Assembly (NCBI RefSeq): GCF_028736155.1
Contig: NZ_CP117879.1
Location: forward strand, 186,001-250,000
Length of the DNA: 64,000 bases
Reading direction: 5' to 3'
From: Flavobacterium sp. KACC 22763
GTDB taxonomy: Bacteria > Bacteroidota > Bacteroidia > Flavobacteriales > Flavobacteriaceae
Below the pieces are notes generated by a model that was given only the letters and a program-made list of their open reading frames with translations, did not search any database and was not told the DNA's origin. Positions 37,679-46,390 of the stretch are shown in pieces. Numbering within the stretch: position 1 is the stretch's first letter; each line of letters starts with the position of its first letter. A program made the translations under genes and the position numbers.

Positions 37679-39970
37679 TTAGAACTTGTATCTCAAACTT
37701 GTCATAACCTGACGAGGAGCGATTGGGTTTACACTATAGTTCTCATGAACTGTATAGTTTAATGTATTTGTAATGTTTGATAATTTGCAAAGAATAGAGA
37801 ATTTATTCCAAGTATATCCAACAGATGCATCAATTGTAACATAACCTTCTAACGGAATATCACGATCTCTGATGGTTACCGTGTACGTTTTTGGATTAGT
37901 AGAAGGTTTGTTTTCTGTCCAAACATAATCATCATTCCATCCACCTAAACGATCACCAACATAGTTTCCGATTGCTCCAAAAGAAACATTTTTAAAGAAT
38001 CCAGACTGTAAAGTATAGAAGAAACTTAAGTTAGCAGTATTTAATGGAGTTCTTGCTACACGATCTCCTTCAACAAAACTTCCGTTTAAGCCTGAAGTTT
38101 TAGTATAACGCATGTCGTTATAGCTGTATCCAGCGATAATATTTAAACCATCTACTGGTCTTGCTGTAACATCAACTTCAACACCTTTACTTTTAGTTTC
38201 ACCGCTTAACATCTTAATGCTTGCATCAAAATTGTCGCTTCCATCAGCTTTTGTTGGTGCCATCTGTGCCAAATTGCTGTTTGTAATTTGATAAACAGTA
38301 ACATTTGTGCTTAATAAACCTTTAAAGAAATCTGTTTTCACACCAACTTCATATTGATCAATGATAGAAGCTTCGATAGGCTGTAAATCTACAGTTGTTC
38401 CTGTATTTGGCGTAAAAGAAGTAGAGTAGCTTCCGAATATCGAAACGTCTTTTGTTGGCTGATACACTAATCCTGCTTTAGGAGAAAATGCGTTGTCTAA
38501 ACGTTTCGGTGTAACTGTTGGAACTGCATCTTGAGGATTTCCAGCTCCAGTTTTAGTTTCTTTGTATGTGCTAACTTCAGCTTCTTGCCAAGACCATCTG
38601 ATACCAGCCAAAACTTTAAATTTATCTGTGATAGAAATAAAATCTTGGAAGTACACTCCAAAACGATTTGTATCTGTTTTTGTAATTTGTGTAGCTCTTG
38701 CGTTCGGAATATCATTTCTTTGTGTTGACGGATCAAAATCAAAAAGATAAATAGTGTCATAAAGACTTGGATCATACTTACCGTTTACTTTTACTTTTTC
38801 TTCACTAAAAGCATAAGTATAAGCAGTTGCAAACGAATTTTCCCAATCTACACCGGTGAAAATTTGATGTTTTACAGATCCAGTATTAAAGTTCCCCTGA
38901 ATGCTTAATTGATCTCCTAAAATTTGCTCTAAGTTTTGTCCCTGAGTTAAACCTCTGTTCCAGTAACCTGGAATTGGATATATTTTAGTGTCATCTAAAT
39001 TTGATAGTTGAGCTGTAGATTTTTGTGTTCTATCGTATGTTTGATAAGAACTATTGAAGTTTAACTTCCAGTTTTTATTAAAATCGTGATTTAATAATAC
39101 CGATGCACTAGAAGATTTAGTTGTTCCATTTGACCAAAGAGAGCCGTAGAAAGCGCTTCTTGGAAGATCTAAAATTTCTTTTCCGATAATTCCAGTTCCA
39201 AAATCTGGTGTCCAATCTGCACTTAAATAATCTCCTTGAACTGTAATTTGAGTTTTTGGATTAATGATAAAAAGTAAAGATGGGTTAATGTAAAAACGTT
39301 TGTTTTTTACGACATCTCTAAAGCTTTCAGAATTCTCGTAAGAACCATTAATTCTAAAGGCAATTGATTTATTAAGACCTCCATAAAAATCAAATGCTGG
39401 TTTGTAATAAGCGTAACTTCCCATTTGCATTGAGATTTCTCCTCCGCTTTTAAATTGAGGCGTTTTGGTTACTAAGTTTAAAATTCCTCCCGGTGCTACG
39501 TTTCCAAATAATAATGCAGAACTACCTTTTAGAAATTCTACTTTCTCTAAACCTGAAACATCAGGAATAGAGCCTGAATTGTAACGGAATCCGTTTTTGA
39601 ACATGTTATTAGCAGACATGTCATAACCTCTTGAGAAGAAAGACTCCTGAGCGCCACCACGTGCAGAACTTACATAAACACCATTGGCATTTTTAAGTAC
39701 TTCACTTAATCTGATAGCTTGTTGCTGTTCGATAACTTCAGAACCGATAACTTGTATCGATTGCGGATTATCCATTGGTTTTAATCCAGAACGAACTGCT
39801 GTTACAGGTTTTGGTTCTTTTGTTTTAGTAACTACAACCTCGTTTAGAATTTCTCCTTTTTTATTTTTTACAGTATCAGTAACTGAAGATGTAGTTTCAT
39901 TGCTTGAGTAATCCTGAGCGTAAGAAGCAAAACTTAATAATCCAAGTGCAAATAGTAAATTATATTTCAT
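37679..39970 (-). CDS. TonB-dependent siderophore-type receptor
   Basis: A 763-residue outer-membrane receptor: signal peptide (ending ASYAQ), a TonB-box-like stretch (ILNEVVVTK), a plug domain with PQSIQVIGSEVI and GLEKVEFLKGSSALLFGNVAPGG (the FhuA/FepA-like plug wording), and a 22-strand barrel ending in SLRYKF. It is likely to import ferric siderophores or another metal chelate using TonB-ExbBD energy. It is the last gene of a metal-type group with a DUF4198 protein and a second receptor upstream, but it has its own promoter. Confidence 0.93.
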   Translation of the reverse strand: MKYNLLFALGLLSFASYAQDYSSNETTSSVTDTVKNKKGEILNEVVVTKTKEPKPVTAVRSGLKPMDNPQSIQVIGSEVIEQQQAIRLSEVLKNANGVYVSSARGGAQESFFSRGYDMSANNMFKNGFRYNSGSIPDVSGLEKVEFLKGSSALLFGNVAPGGILNLVTKTPQFKSGGEISMQMGSYAYYKPAFDFYGGLNKSIAFRINGSYENSESFRDVVKNKRFYINPSLLFIINPKTQITVQGDYLSADWTPDFGTGIIGKEILDLPRSAFYGSLWSNGTTKSSSASVLLNHDFNKNWKLNFNSSYQTYDRTQKSTAQLSNLDDTKIYPIPGYWNRGLTQGQNLEQILGDQLSIQGNFNTGSVKHQIFTGVDWENSFATAYTYAFSEEKVKVNGKYDPSLYDTIYLFDFDPSTQRNDIPNARATQITKTDTNRFGVYFQDFISITDKFKVLAGIRWSWQEAEVSTYKETKTGAGNPQDAVPTVTPKRLDNAFSPKAGLVYQPTKDVSIFGSYSTSFTPNTGTTVDLQPIEASIIDQYEVGVKTDFFKGLLSTNVTVYQITNSNLAQMAPTKADGSDNFDASIKMLSGETKSKGVEVDVTARPVDGLNIIAGYSYNDMRYTKTSGLNGSFVEGDRVARTPLNTANLSFFYTLQSGFFKNVSFGAIGNYVGDRLGGWNDDYVWTENKPSTNPKTYTVTIRDRDIPLEGYVTIDASVGYTWNKFSILCKLSNITNTLNYTVHENYSVNPIAPRQVMTSLRYKF

Positions 39971-40005
39971 GGTATTTATTTAGATTCAATAAAAATTATC
40001 GAGTG

Positions 40006-40034
40006 CAAATATAAATATACAGACTCTTTAACAA
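40006..40034 (-). promoter_or_regulatory. Promoter of the first TonB receptor gene
   Basis: On the minus strand a TTG (40032-40034), an 18-base spacer and TATATTTG (40006-40013) match the Bacteroidota consensus fully. The start codon is about 35 bases further. Confidence 0.6.
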
Positions 40035-40137
40035 GAAATTATGAAGTGATTTTCTTTATTAAAACTTGCTTATTGTTTTCTTAAGATTTGCTTAAGAATT
40101 TTCTAATGTTATTTTAATTTAGTATAAATAGTAACAA

Positions 40138-40165
40138 AAAATCCTTGCTGGTTAGCAAGGATTTT
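40138..40165 (-). terminator. Terminator of the DUF4198 gene
   Basis: The perfect stem aaaatccttgct / agcaaggatttt with a four-base loop lies about 40 bases after the stop at 40204, with T/A runs. Confidence 0.8.
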
Positions 40166-40203
40166 AAATTGAAATTAAACTCTAAGAATAAAACTTTAGG
40201 GTA

Positions 40204-40929
40204 TTATTTTACTGAAATTTGGTAAGTAGCCATTTTCCAGATTTCGTCGTATTTTTTACCGTTATGTTCACCAGATGATTTATCTGTGTGAGCATATTCT
40301 ACCATATAGTTTCCAGACCAGATTGGAGTAAAAGAGAATTCTCCTTTATCATTTGTCCATAATTCTTTTTCCCATCCGTTTGGTGCAATTACTTTAATTT
40401 TAGTTTCTTTTGCGATAGCTCCATCGTAAGACGCAACACCAGTAATTTTAGTGTCTTTTTTGGCTGCATCTGCGTTTTCTGAGAAAACAGCGATTTTATT
40501 AGTATTAGAAGCAATATTGTTTCCAGTAGCTTTATTTCCTACGACAACATTTGCGCTAGAGTTATAATCTAGTTTCATAGTACCGTAAACGTCTTTTACT
40601 GTATGGTGCATTACAATCGTATAAACTCCATCTTCATCTGGTGTAAAGAAGGCTTGGTATTTATTGTCTAAAGCTTTAGAAGTCAATTTAATCTCTTTTT
40701 TTGAAGGAGAAATTACAACTAGAGAGAAATCCTTTAAATCAGAAAACCATTTATCAGCTTTTGTAATATCGTTATCAGAGAACTCTCCAAAATAAACAGA
40801 AATTTCCTGAGCTTTTCCTTTAGTTCCGGTTGCTTTAGTTTCTATCCAAAGAGCATGAGCAAAAAGTTGAGGTGCAGCAAAAAGCATTAAAAATAAAAAG
40901 CTTATTGTTTTTAAAGTATTTGATTTCAT
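40204..40929 (-). CDS. DUF4198 periplasmic protein
   Basis: A 241-residue secreted protein with a signal peptide (ending APQLFAHALWIET). The mature start AHALWIE and the two Ig-like beta domains (residues about 25-120 and 160-241; late phrase NGWEKELWTNDKGEFSFTPIWSGNYMVEY) are those of DUF4198/NikM-like proteins, often next to metal uptake systems. Here it lies between two TonB receptors on the same strand, which supports a role in binding or handling the same metal ligand, but this is inference. Confidence 0.88.
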   Translation of the reverse strand: MKSNTLKTISFLFLMLFAAPQLFAHALWIETKATGTKGKAQEISVYFGEFSDNDITKADKWFSDLKDFSLVVISPSKKEIKLTSKALDNKYQAFFTPDEDGVYTIVMHHTVKDVYGTMKLDYNSSANVVVGNKATGNNIASNTNKIAVFSENADAAKKDTKITGVASYDGAIAKETKIKVIAPNGWEKELWTNDKGEFSFTPIWSGNYMVEYAHTDKSSGEHNGKKYDEIWKMATYQISVK

Positions 40930-40965
40930 AAGATCAAGTTTAAATTATTAGAATGATATTTTTTA

Positions 40966-40973
40966 CAAACATA
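40966..40973 (-). promoter_or_regulatory. Possible promoter -7 element of the DUF4198 gene
   Basis: On the minus strand TATGTTTG matches TAnnTTTG and lies 37 bases before the start codon. No clear -33 TTG is seen. Confidence 0.35.
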
Positions 40974-41010
40974 AGTTTTATTTAGAATAATTAAAAATAA
41001 AAACTTTAGA

Positions 41011-41053
41011 AAAACCCCGAAGACTATTTCATATGCATAGATTTCGAGGTTTT
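41011..41053 (-). terminator. Terminator of the second TonB receptor gene
   Basis: A 17-bp stem (41011-41027 with 41037-41053, wobble and mismatch pairs in the middle) lies 22 bases after the stop at 41076. Confidence 0.65.
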
Positions 41054-41075
41054 AGAAAATATTTGAATAGGAAAA

Positions 41076-43394
41076 CTAAAGTCTTACCGTTAGGTTTACT
41101 AAGAAGTTTGCTGGAGTCTGAGCCATTCCATAAGAATCCCAATATTTAGTGTTTGTCAGGTTGTTGAATTTAACCCCAAGTCTCCATACGGGTCTGTCGT
41201 AAAATACAGTCGCACTATAAGTAGAATAAGAAGGAGCATAAAAGCTTTCGTCTTCAAATTTATATTGTTTGTCTACATAATTTCCTCCAAAACCAAAACC
41301 TAAATTTTTTAGTGTGTTTTGAAATTTATACGAAAGCCAAAAATTCACTACATTTTCTGGTGCGCCGCTGGCCTTGTTTCCTTCAATTGAAGCGTCAGAC
41401 GATTTAACGATACGATTGTCATTGTAAGCATAACCAGCAGTCAAGTTTAAACCGTTTATTGGGTTGGCGATAAATTCAAAATCAATTCCTTTGCTTACTT
41501 GTTTCCCGTCCTGAATGCTATAACCATCCGGATTTGTTCTGGTAGCATTGTCAATTGTAATGTTGTAATAGCTCAGTGTTGTGCTTAATTTTTTATTGAA
41601 TGCTTCTACTTTTACACCACCTTCATATTGATTGGCATAAATTGGCTTTAAGATTAATATTGATCCGTCTGGCTGATTTACTGGCCCAGCATTTTGAAAA
41701 CCATTCATATAATTTCCAAATAAGGAAACCTGTTCTTTAACTACTTCATAAACCAAACCTAATTTTGGAGACAAAGCAGTTTGGTTGTAACCCTCTGTAT
41801 CTTCAATTTTTTTCTGAACAAAGTTATCCAATCGAAGGCTTAACATTGCCGATAAGCGATCTGTAAAACTAATTACATCTGAAGCATAAACACTAAAAGT
41901 CTGCTCATTTGGAACACCAAATTGCATTTCTTTCAATTTTGGATCTACGTCGCTTTTTCGAATGGGTTCGAAAGCTGTCGTTACATCAATTACATCTAAA
42001 ACCTGTGTTGTAGCATATTTAAATGTGCCTTTTGTAAATCTGTAATTAATACCGGCTAAGAGCTTATGTTTGATGCTTCCGGTCGAAAATTCACCATTAA
42101 TATTTTCCTGAAAATTGGTGAAGTTATTGTGAATTGGCCCAAAACGCGATACCATTCTTTGAACTTCTGTTGGCGATTTCCATGCCGTGTAGTATTGATA
42201 ACTATGATTGACACGTTCGTCTACTAATGAGAACAGCGTTGTAGATTTCCAATTGTCAGAAAATTTATATTCTGCCTGAGCAAATATTTTAGGAGAACTT
42301 GTTTTCGCATCAAGATCATCGGCAAATAAGCTTGTTCTGTAATCTACTTTTAGATCTGTTGGGTTGGTAAGTCCTGCCGCATAAGAACGTCCGTAAGTAG
42401 GACGGGTATTGTTGGTGTTGAAAATCTCTGTGTCTAAACTCAGTGTTAATCTGTCAGTTGCTTTATAAATAAGGCTTGGTGCAAATAAGACAGTTTTATT
42501 AAAACCATAATTTAAGAAACTGTTTTCTGTATTGGCCGAAGCGTTCATTCTAAACAAAACTTTTTTATTCTGAGTCAAAGGCATATTAAAATCTACTGCA
42601 ACGCGTTGTAGTCCGAAGCTTCCTCCTGTATAAGATATCTCTGTTTTGCTAGTTTCAAAAGGCTTTTTGGTAACTAGGTTTACAACTCCTCCAAATGAAG
42701 AAACAGAAGAACCAAACAAAGTTCCAGAAGGACCTTTTAGCACCTCAATTCGCTCGGCATTATCAATCGAGATTGAGCTTCGTCCAGAAAGAGTCTCCAT
42801 ACCGTTTCGTGCGTTGACGCCTGTACTGAATCCTCTAAAACTAATTTCAAGTCCGCCAGAAGGATATATTTTTGAAATTGCGCCAGTAGCATTTTGAACC
42901 GCGCTTCTTATGTCTACCGCAATTTGCTCCTGTAATAGTTCTTTATGGATAACATTGTAAACCTGCGGATTTTCCAGGTTTTTTAATGGCATTCTGGCAA
43001 CATAATCGGTCTTTTTTGATAAGTTGCTTTTCTTGCCATTTACAACCACTTCATTCAATTCCTTGTTAGAAACCTTTAATTGTAAATTAGTGGTAATGGT
43101 TTCAAATTCAGTGACAATTATTTCTCTTTCAAGTGTTTCATAGCCCGATAAAGATACCTGTATAATGTAAGTGCTGGGTTTTACTCTGTTAAATTCAAAA
43201 CTACCGTCATCATTAGAAACGGTGCCGTATTTGGTGTTTTTTAGGATAATATTGACACCTGCAGCAGCATCGCCATCAGATGTTGTGATTGTTCCTTTAA
43301 TTTTTCCGTGGTTTTGTGCAAAGGCAGATAAAAACGAAAATAGTAGACTGACTGAAAATAGAAAACGTGAAGTTTTCAAACTGAGGTAATTCAT
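41076..43394 (-). CDS. TonB-dependent receptor with carboxypeptidase-regulatory N-domain
   Basis: A 772-residue outer-membrane receptor: signal peptide (ending AFAQ), a CarboxypepD_reg-like beta-sandwich (about 28-110: GKIKGTITTSDGDAAAGVNI), a TonB-box-like KELNEVVVNG, a plug with RIEVLKGPSGTLFGSSVSS and a barrel ending NFLVNLTVRL. The N-terminal domain is common in Bacteroidota receptors. The plug and barrel phrases are of the siderophore type (FhuE/FecA-like). It heads the group receptor, DUF4198, receptor on the minus strand. Confidence 0.93.
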   Translation of the reverse strand: MNYLSLKTSRFLFSVSLLFSFLSAFAQNHGKIKGTITTSDGDAAAGVNIILKNTKYGTVSNDDGSFEFNRVKPSTYIIQVSLSGYETLEREIIVTEFETITTNLQLKVSNKELNEVVVNGKKSNLSKKTDYVARMPLKNLENPQVYNVIHKELLQEQIAVDIRSAVQNATGAISKIYPSGGLEISFRGFSTGVNARNGMETLSGRSSISIDNAERIEVLKGPSGTLFGSSVSSFGGVVNLVTKKPFETSKTEISYTGGSFGLQRVAVDFNMPLTQNKKVLFRMNASANTENSFLNYGFNKTVLFAPSLIYKATDRLTLSLDTEIFNTNNTRPTYGRSYAAGLTNPTDLKVDYRTSLFADDLDAKTSSPKIFAQAEYKFSDNWKSTTLFSLVDERVNHSYQYYTAWKSPTEVQRMVSRFGPIHNNFTNFQENINGEFSTGSIKHKLLAGINYRFTKGTFKYATTQVLDVIDVTTAFEPIRKSDVDPKLKEMQFGVPNEQTFSVYASDVISFTDRLSAMLSLRLDNFVQKKIEDTEGYNQTALSPKLGLVYEVVKEQVSLFGNYMNGFQNAGPVNQPDGSILILKPIYANQYEGGVKVEAFNKKLSTTLSYYNITIDNATRTNPDGYSIQDGKQVSKGIDFEFIANPINGLNLTAGYAYNDNRIVKSSDASIEGNKASGAPENVVNFWLSYKFQNTLKNLGFGFGGNYVDKQYKFEDESFYAPSYSTYSATVFYDRPVWRLGVKFNNLTNTKYWDSYGMAQTPANFLVNLTVRL

Positions 43395-43449
43395 TATTAT
43401 TTTGAATTTGGTTTATAATTAATTTTATTTAGAATAAATAAAAACAATG

Positions 43450-43479
43450 CAAATGTAGAAATTAAAATAACTTTAACAA
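43450..43479 (-). promoter_or_regulatory. Promoter of the second TonB receptor gene
   Basis: On the minus strand TTG (43477-43479), a 19-base spacer and TACATTTG (43450-43457) match the consensus fully; the start codon is 56 bases further. Confidence 0.6.
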
Positions 43480-43584
43480 TTTTATTTTTTTCTCATTTAG
43501 TATCGAAATTGTTAAATGTTGATTTTATAGCGATTAATCAAAATTCTTATTAGAACTTGTAGTGAGATAAACTATAAAAAGGCT

Positions 43585-43592
43585 TAATTTTG
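43585..43592 (+). promoter_or_regulatory. Possible promoter -7 element of the MFS gene
   Basis: TAATTTTG matches TAnnTTTG, 20 bases before the ATG. A TTG at 43557-43559 is slightly too far (25 bases). Confidence 0.35.
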
Positions 43593-43611
43593 CAGTCTGA
43601 AAAACGATTTC

Positions 43612-44772
43612 ATGATTTTACCATTCTTTAAAAAGATTCAAAATACGCCTCGAGGATATCGCATTGCCAATACCGTTTTTTTCTTCCTTTCTGGTTTTGG
43701 TTATTCTTCGTGGGTTTCGAGAATTCCACATATACAAGCCCAATTAAAACTTTCTGAAGCCGAATTTGGAGCTGTTTTATTTGCTTTTCCAATCGGTTTA
43801 ATGTTGACAATGCCTTTTACAGGAAAACTGTTAAACAAGTACAGTAGCCGTTATATTATGCTACTTGGCGCGGTTATGTTTAATATTGCATTGTCGTTGC
43901 CAGGTTTGGCAGCATTTGTTTGGCAGTTAGTTATTATACTTTTGTTCTTTGGAGCTTCTCGTAATATTTTTAATTTATCTATAAATGCACAATCTCTAGA
44001 AGTGCAGAAATTATATCCAAAATCGATTATTACGCGTTTTCATGCCGTTTGGAGTATTGCCGTTTTTTCGGGAGCGGGATTAGGGTATGTAATGGTAACG
44101 CAGAAAATTGCGCCATCACATCATTTATTGGGAGTGAGTATTTTTATGCTGGCATTAACGGCTTGTTTTTACCCGATGAGCATTCACAACGAACCTGTTC
44201 CGGTTAAAAAGAAGTTCTTCTCTATGCCAGAAAAGAATCTGGTAAAATTTTCTCTGATTTGTTTCGTTTCGATGGCTTGCGAAAACACGATGTACGACTG
44301 GAGCGGAATTTATTTCGAAAATATATTAAAAGCTTCACCAAAACTAACCAGCGCTGCGTTTGTATTTTTTGCTTCGGCTGTAACTTTAGGACGTATTTTT
44401 GGTGATTATGGCGTAACTAAATTTGGAACTAAAAAAATCCTGCTTTATAGCGGAATCTTAATAACGGTTGGCTTTGGTATTTGTTTTATACTGCCATACG
44501 CATATCCAACAATTTTTGGCTACGTTTTAATCGGATTTGGGGTTTCTTGCGTAGTTCCGTTAGTGTTTAGTATTGCCGGAAGATCTTCAAAATTGAGCAG
44601 CGGTTCTGCTTTAACTTCAATATCTACAATTGGCTATCTTGGGTTTTTACTAGTTCCGCCAATGGTTGGTTTTATCTCTGAATATTCAAGCATGAAATGG
44701 GCTTTTTTCGTAATGGCGCTTTTAGGTATTCTGATGATTTTTATGGTGAATAAGATCGGGGAGAATGAGTGA
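43612..44772 (+). CDS. MFS transporter (YbjJ-like)
   Basis: A 386-residue inner-membrane carrier with twelve predicted membrane segments. The N-terminal half has GFGYSSWVSRIPHIQAQL and the loop GKLLNKYSSRYIML, which corresponds to the MFS motif A region; the second half has GRIFGDYGVTKFGTKKIL. The overall pattern fits the YbjJ/FucP-like branch of unknown substrate. It is divergent to the receptor genes and alone. Confidence 0.88.
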   Translation: MILPFFKKIQNTPRGYRIANTVFFFLSGFGYSSWVSRIPHIQAQLKLSEAEFGAVLFAFPIGLMLTMPFTGKLLNKYSSRYIMLLGAVMFNIALSLPGLAAFVWQLVIILLFFGASRNIFNLSINAQSLEVQKLYPKSIITRFHAVWSIAVFSGAGLGYVMVTQKIAPSHHLLGVSIFMLALTACFYPMSIHNEPVPVKKKFFSMPEKNLVKFSLICFVSMACENTMYDWSGIYFENILKASPKLTSAAFVFFASAVTLGRIFGDYGVTKFGTKKILLYSGILITVGFGICFILPYAYPTIFGYVLIGFGVSCVVPLVFSIAGRSSKLSSGSALTSISTIGYLGFLLVPPMVGFISEYSSMKWAFFVMALLGILMIFMVNKIGENE

Positions 44773-44810
44773 TTTTTTTTGCAGCGAATAAAAATACTTT
44801 ATAAATTCAT

Positions 44811-45548
44811 TTATTTAATTATTCTAATAATTGAGAAATCATCTGTTGGTTTTAATCCGAACTCATTTCCTAATATTTTTAGTTTAAAAGCAAACATATC
44901 ATCCTTTTCAGAGTTTACTTTGTCAATTGTCAAAAATTGAATTACATCAATTTCTTCTTTAGATTTCTTTGGTAGCAATTTTTCGAAAGTAAAAATGCCA
45001 TCAGTAGAAATACTAATATCATCTAGTGTATTGAATGTGATTTTTTGGTTTTGTAAATTGTAAAAAGTTTGAAAATCCTCAGTAAGATGAAAACCTAAAT
45101 AATCGGGTTTGTTGTCTTGTTCAAACTCCGTTATTTTTCCGTTTATATTTACTAGACCATCACCAATTACCAATACAATACCACTTTCTTGTTCTTTGTC
45201 AAATACAAGAATTATTAGCGTTGTCAGTAATTCTTTTTCATCAATTAGCAGCTGATTTTTAACAATACGGAGTTCACTTAATAAATCTTGTAAAATAAGC
45301 TTTAGATTTTCTTCTGGAAGAATAGGTTCTGACTTTTTTTCAATAAATTCTTTATAACCTTTTTCTATGCAGATTTTTTTTAGAATTTTCCCAACTAGTA
45401 AAGAAGCAAATTGACTTTCTAAAGCAGTGGTACAACCATCCATCACAGCGCAAAGAATTTTATTTTTGCCATATTCGCCAACAAATAAATGATCTTCACA
45501 ATTATTTTGATGGTAATCGCCAATTTGAAGCGATGAATATATTCTCAT
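44811..45548 (-). CDS. PP2C-like protein phosphatase
   Basis: A 245-residue cytosolic protein with a PP2C/SpoIIE layout: D19 in NNCEDHLFV, D37 in AVMDGCTT (normally a DGxGG motif), the late SISTDGIFTFEKL motif (DG near residue 184) and a C-terminal DDFSIIRI corresponding to DDxTv. The metal aspartates seem present although the glycine motif is altered. It probably dephosphorylates Ser/Thr residues; no kinase partner is adjacent. Confidence 0.75.
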   Translation of the reverse strand: MRIYSSLQIGDYHQNNCEDHLFVGEYGKNKILCAVMDGCTTALESQFASLLVGKILKKICIEKGYKEFIEKKSEPILPEENLKLILQDLLSELRIVKNQLLIDEKELLTTLIILVFDKEQESGIVLVIGDGLVNINGKITEFEQDNKPDYLGFHLTEDFQTFYNLQNQKITFNTLDDISISTDGIFTFEKLLPKKSKEEIDVIQFLTIDKVNSEKDDMFAFKLKILGNEFGLKPTDDFSIIRIIK

Positions 45549-45582
45549 CTAATATAAATAGGATTACTAAATTTCTATTTGC

Positions 45583-46059
45583 TTACTTCTTCGTCATAAC
45601 AAACTTCTCAGAACTCGGTTTCCCGTTCAAATTCCCAGAGATTTCTGCAGTCAAAGTATTGTTTGCACCTTTTGTGTAAGTGATTTTTTGAGGATAATCG
45701 TGTTTCGGATTCTCGAAAATCAATTGTTTATCTGATTCAGAAGTAGAAGGGAAGAAGACCGGTTTGTCATCGTTTTGACCTTTTACAGTTGCTTTGTATG
45801 TCAACGTTTCTCCTAATTGTGCCAGAATAATACTTTCAGAATGAATGGTGTCTTTTCCTTTTATAAAATAAGAAACAGCACTAAAAGTACTATCGTTTAA
45901 TTTTTGCCAGTTTTCAGATAAAACCCCATCTTGAGTTGTGTTCTCCCAATTCCCGATTAGCCAGTCGGCTTTTTTGATTTTATCTTTTTCAACGGTTTCT
46001 TTTTTCTGGCAAGAAACTGCGACTAATACAAGGGCTAAAAGAGTAATTTTCTGAAACAT
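45583..46059 (-). CDS. DUF6265-type lipoprotein
   Basis: A 158-residue lipoprotein: MFQKITLLALVLVAVSCQKK has a lipobox (AVSC). The mature part begins with ADWLIGNWENTTQDG and contains SENWQKLNDSTFSAVSYF and FENPKHDYPQKITY, the phrases of the small DUF6265 lipocalin-like family. The frame is open to 46152, but the first 31 codons would be translated from repeat sequence, so the ATG at 46059 is preferred. Confidence 0.8.
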   Translation of the reverse strand: MFQKITLLALVLVAVSCQKKETVEKDKIKKADWLIGNWENTTQDGVLSENWQKLNDSTFSAVSYFIKGKDTIHSESIILAQLGETLTYKATVKGQNDDKPVFFPSTSESDKQLIFENPKHDYPQKITYTKGANNTLTAEISGNLNGKPSSEKFVMTKK

Positions 46060-46100
46060 ATTTATGAGGTTTTTGATAGCACTAATGTATGAAAAAAATG

Positions 46101-46384
46101 TTTGCCACAAATTACACGAATTTTCGCGAATTTCTTTTTTTATATCTGCCACAGATTTAAAGGATTAAAATGATTTTGTCTCACGCAGATTTAGCAGATT
46201 CAGCAGATTTATTTTATACTCTACATTATAAAAATCTGTCAAATCTGCGAGAAAAAATTTGTGCAATTATTGGTAAAATACACAGAGTAAAGAATCATTT
46301 TAATCCTTTTAATCCGTGGCAAATAATATAGACACAGTAATTTTCAAAAAATAATTCGTGGAAATTCGTGAAATTCGTGGCAAA
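46101..46384. repeat. Triple nested inverted repeat
   Basis: Three different inverted repeats are nested: outer arms 46101-46134 and 46353-46384 (word ttcgtggaaattcgtg), middle arms 46147-46177 and 46293-46321 (tgccacagatttaaaggatt, 27 of 29 complementary), and inner arms 46181-46210 and 46231-46252 (cgcagatttagcagatt). The block fills the space between topB and the lipoprotein gene and ends six bases from the topB stop. No ORF is supported in it. Confidence 0.85.
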
Positions 46385-46390
46385 AAAAAA

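Noticed and set aside
46060..46152. N-terminal extension of the DUF6265 lipoprotein
   Set aside because: It would place the lipobox 50 residues into the protein and be translated from the nested repeat.
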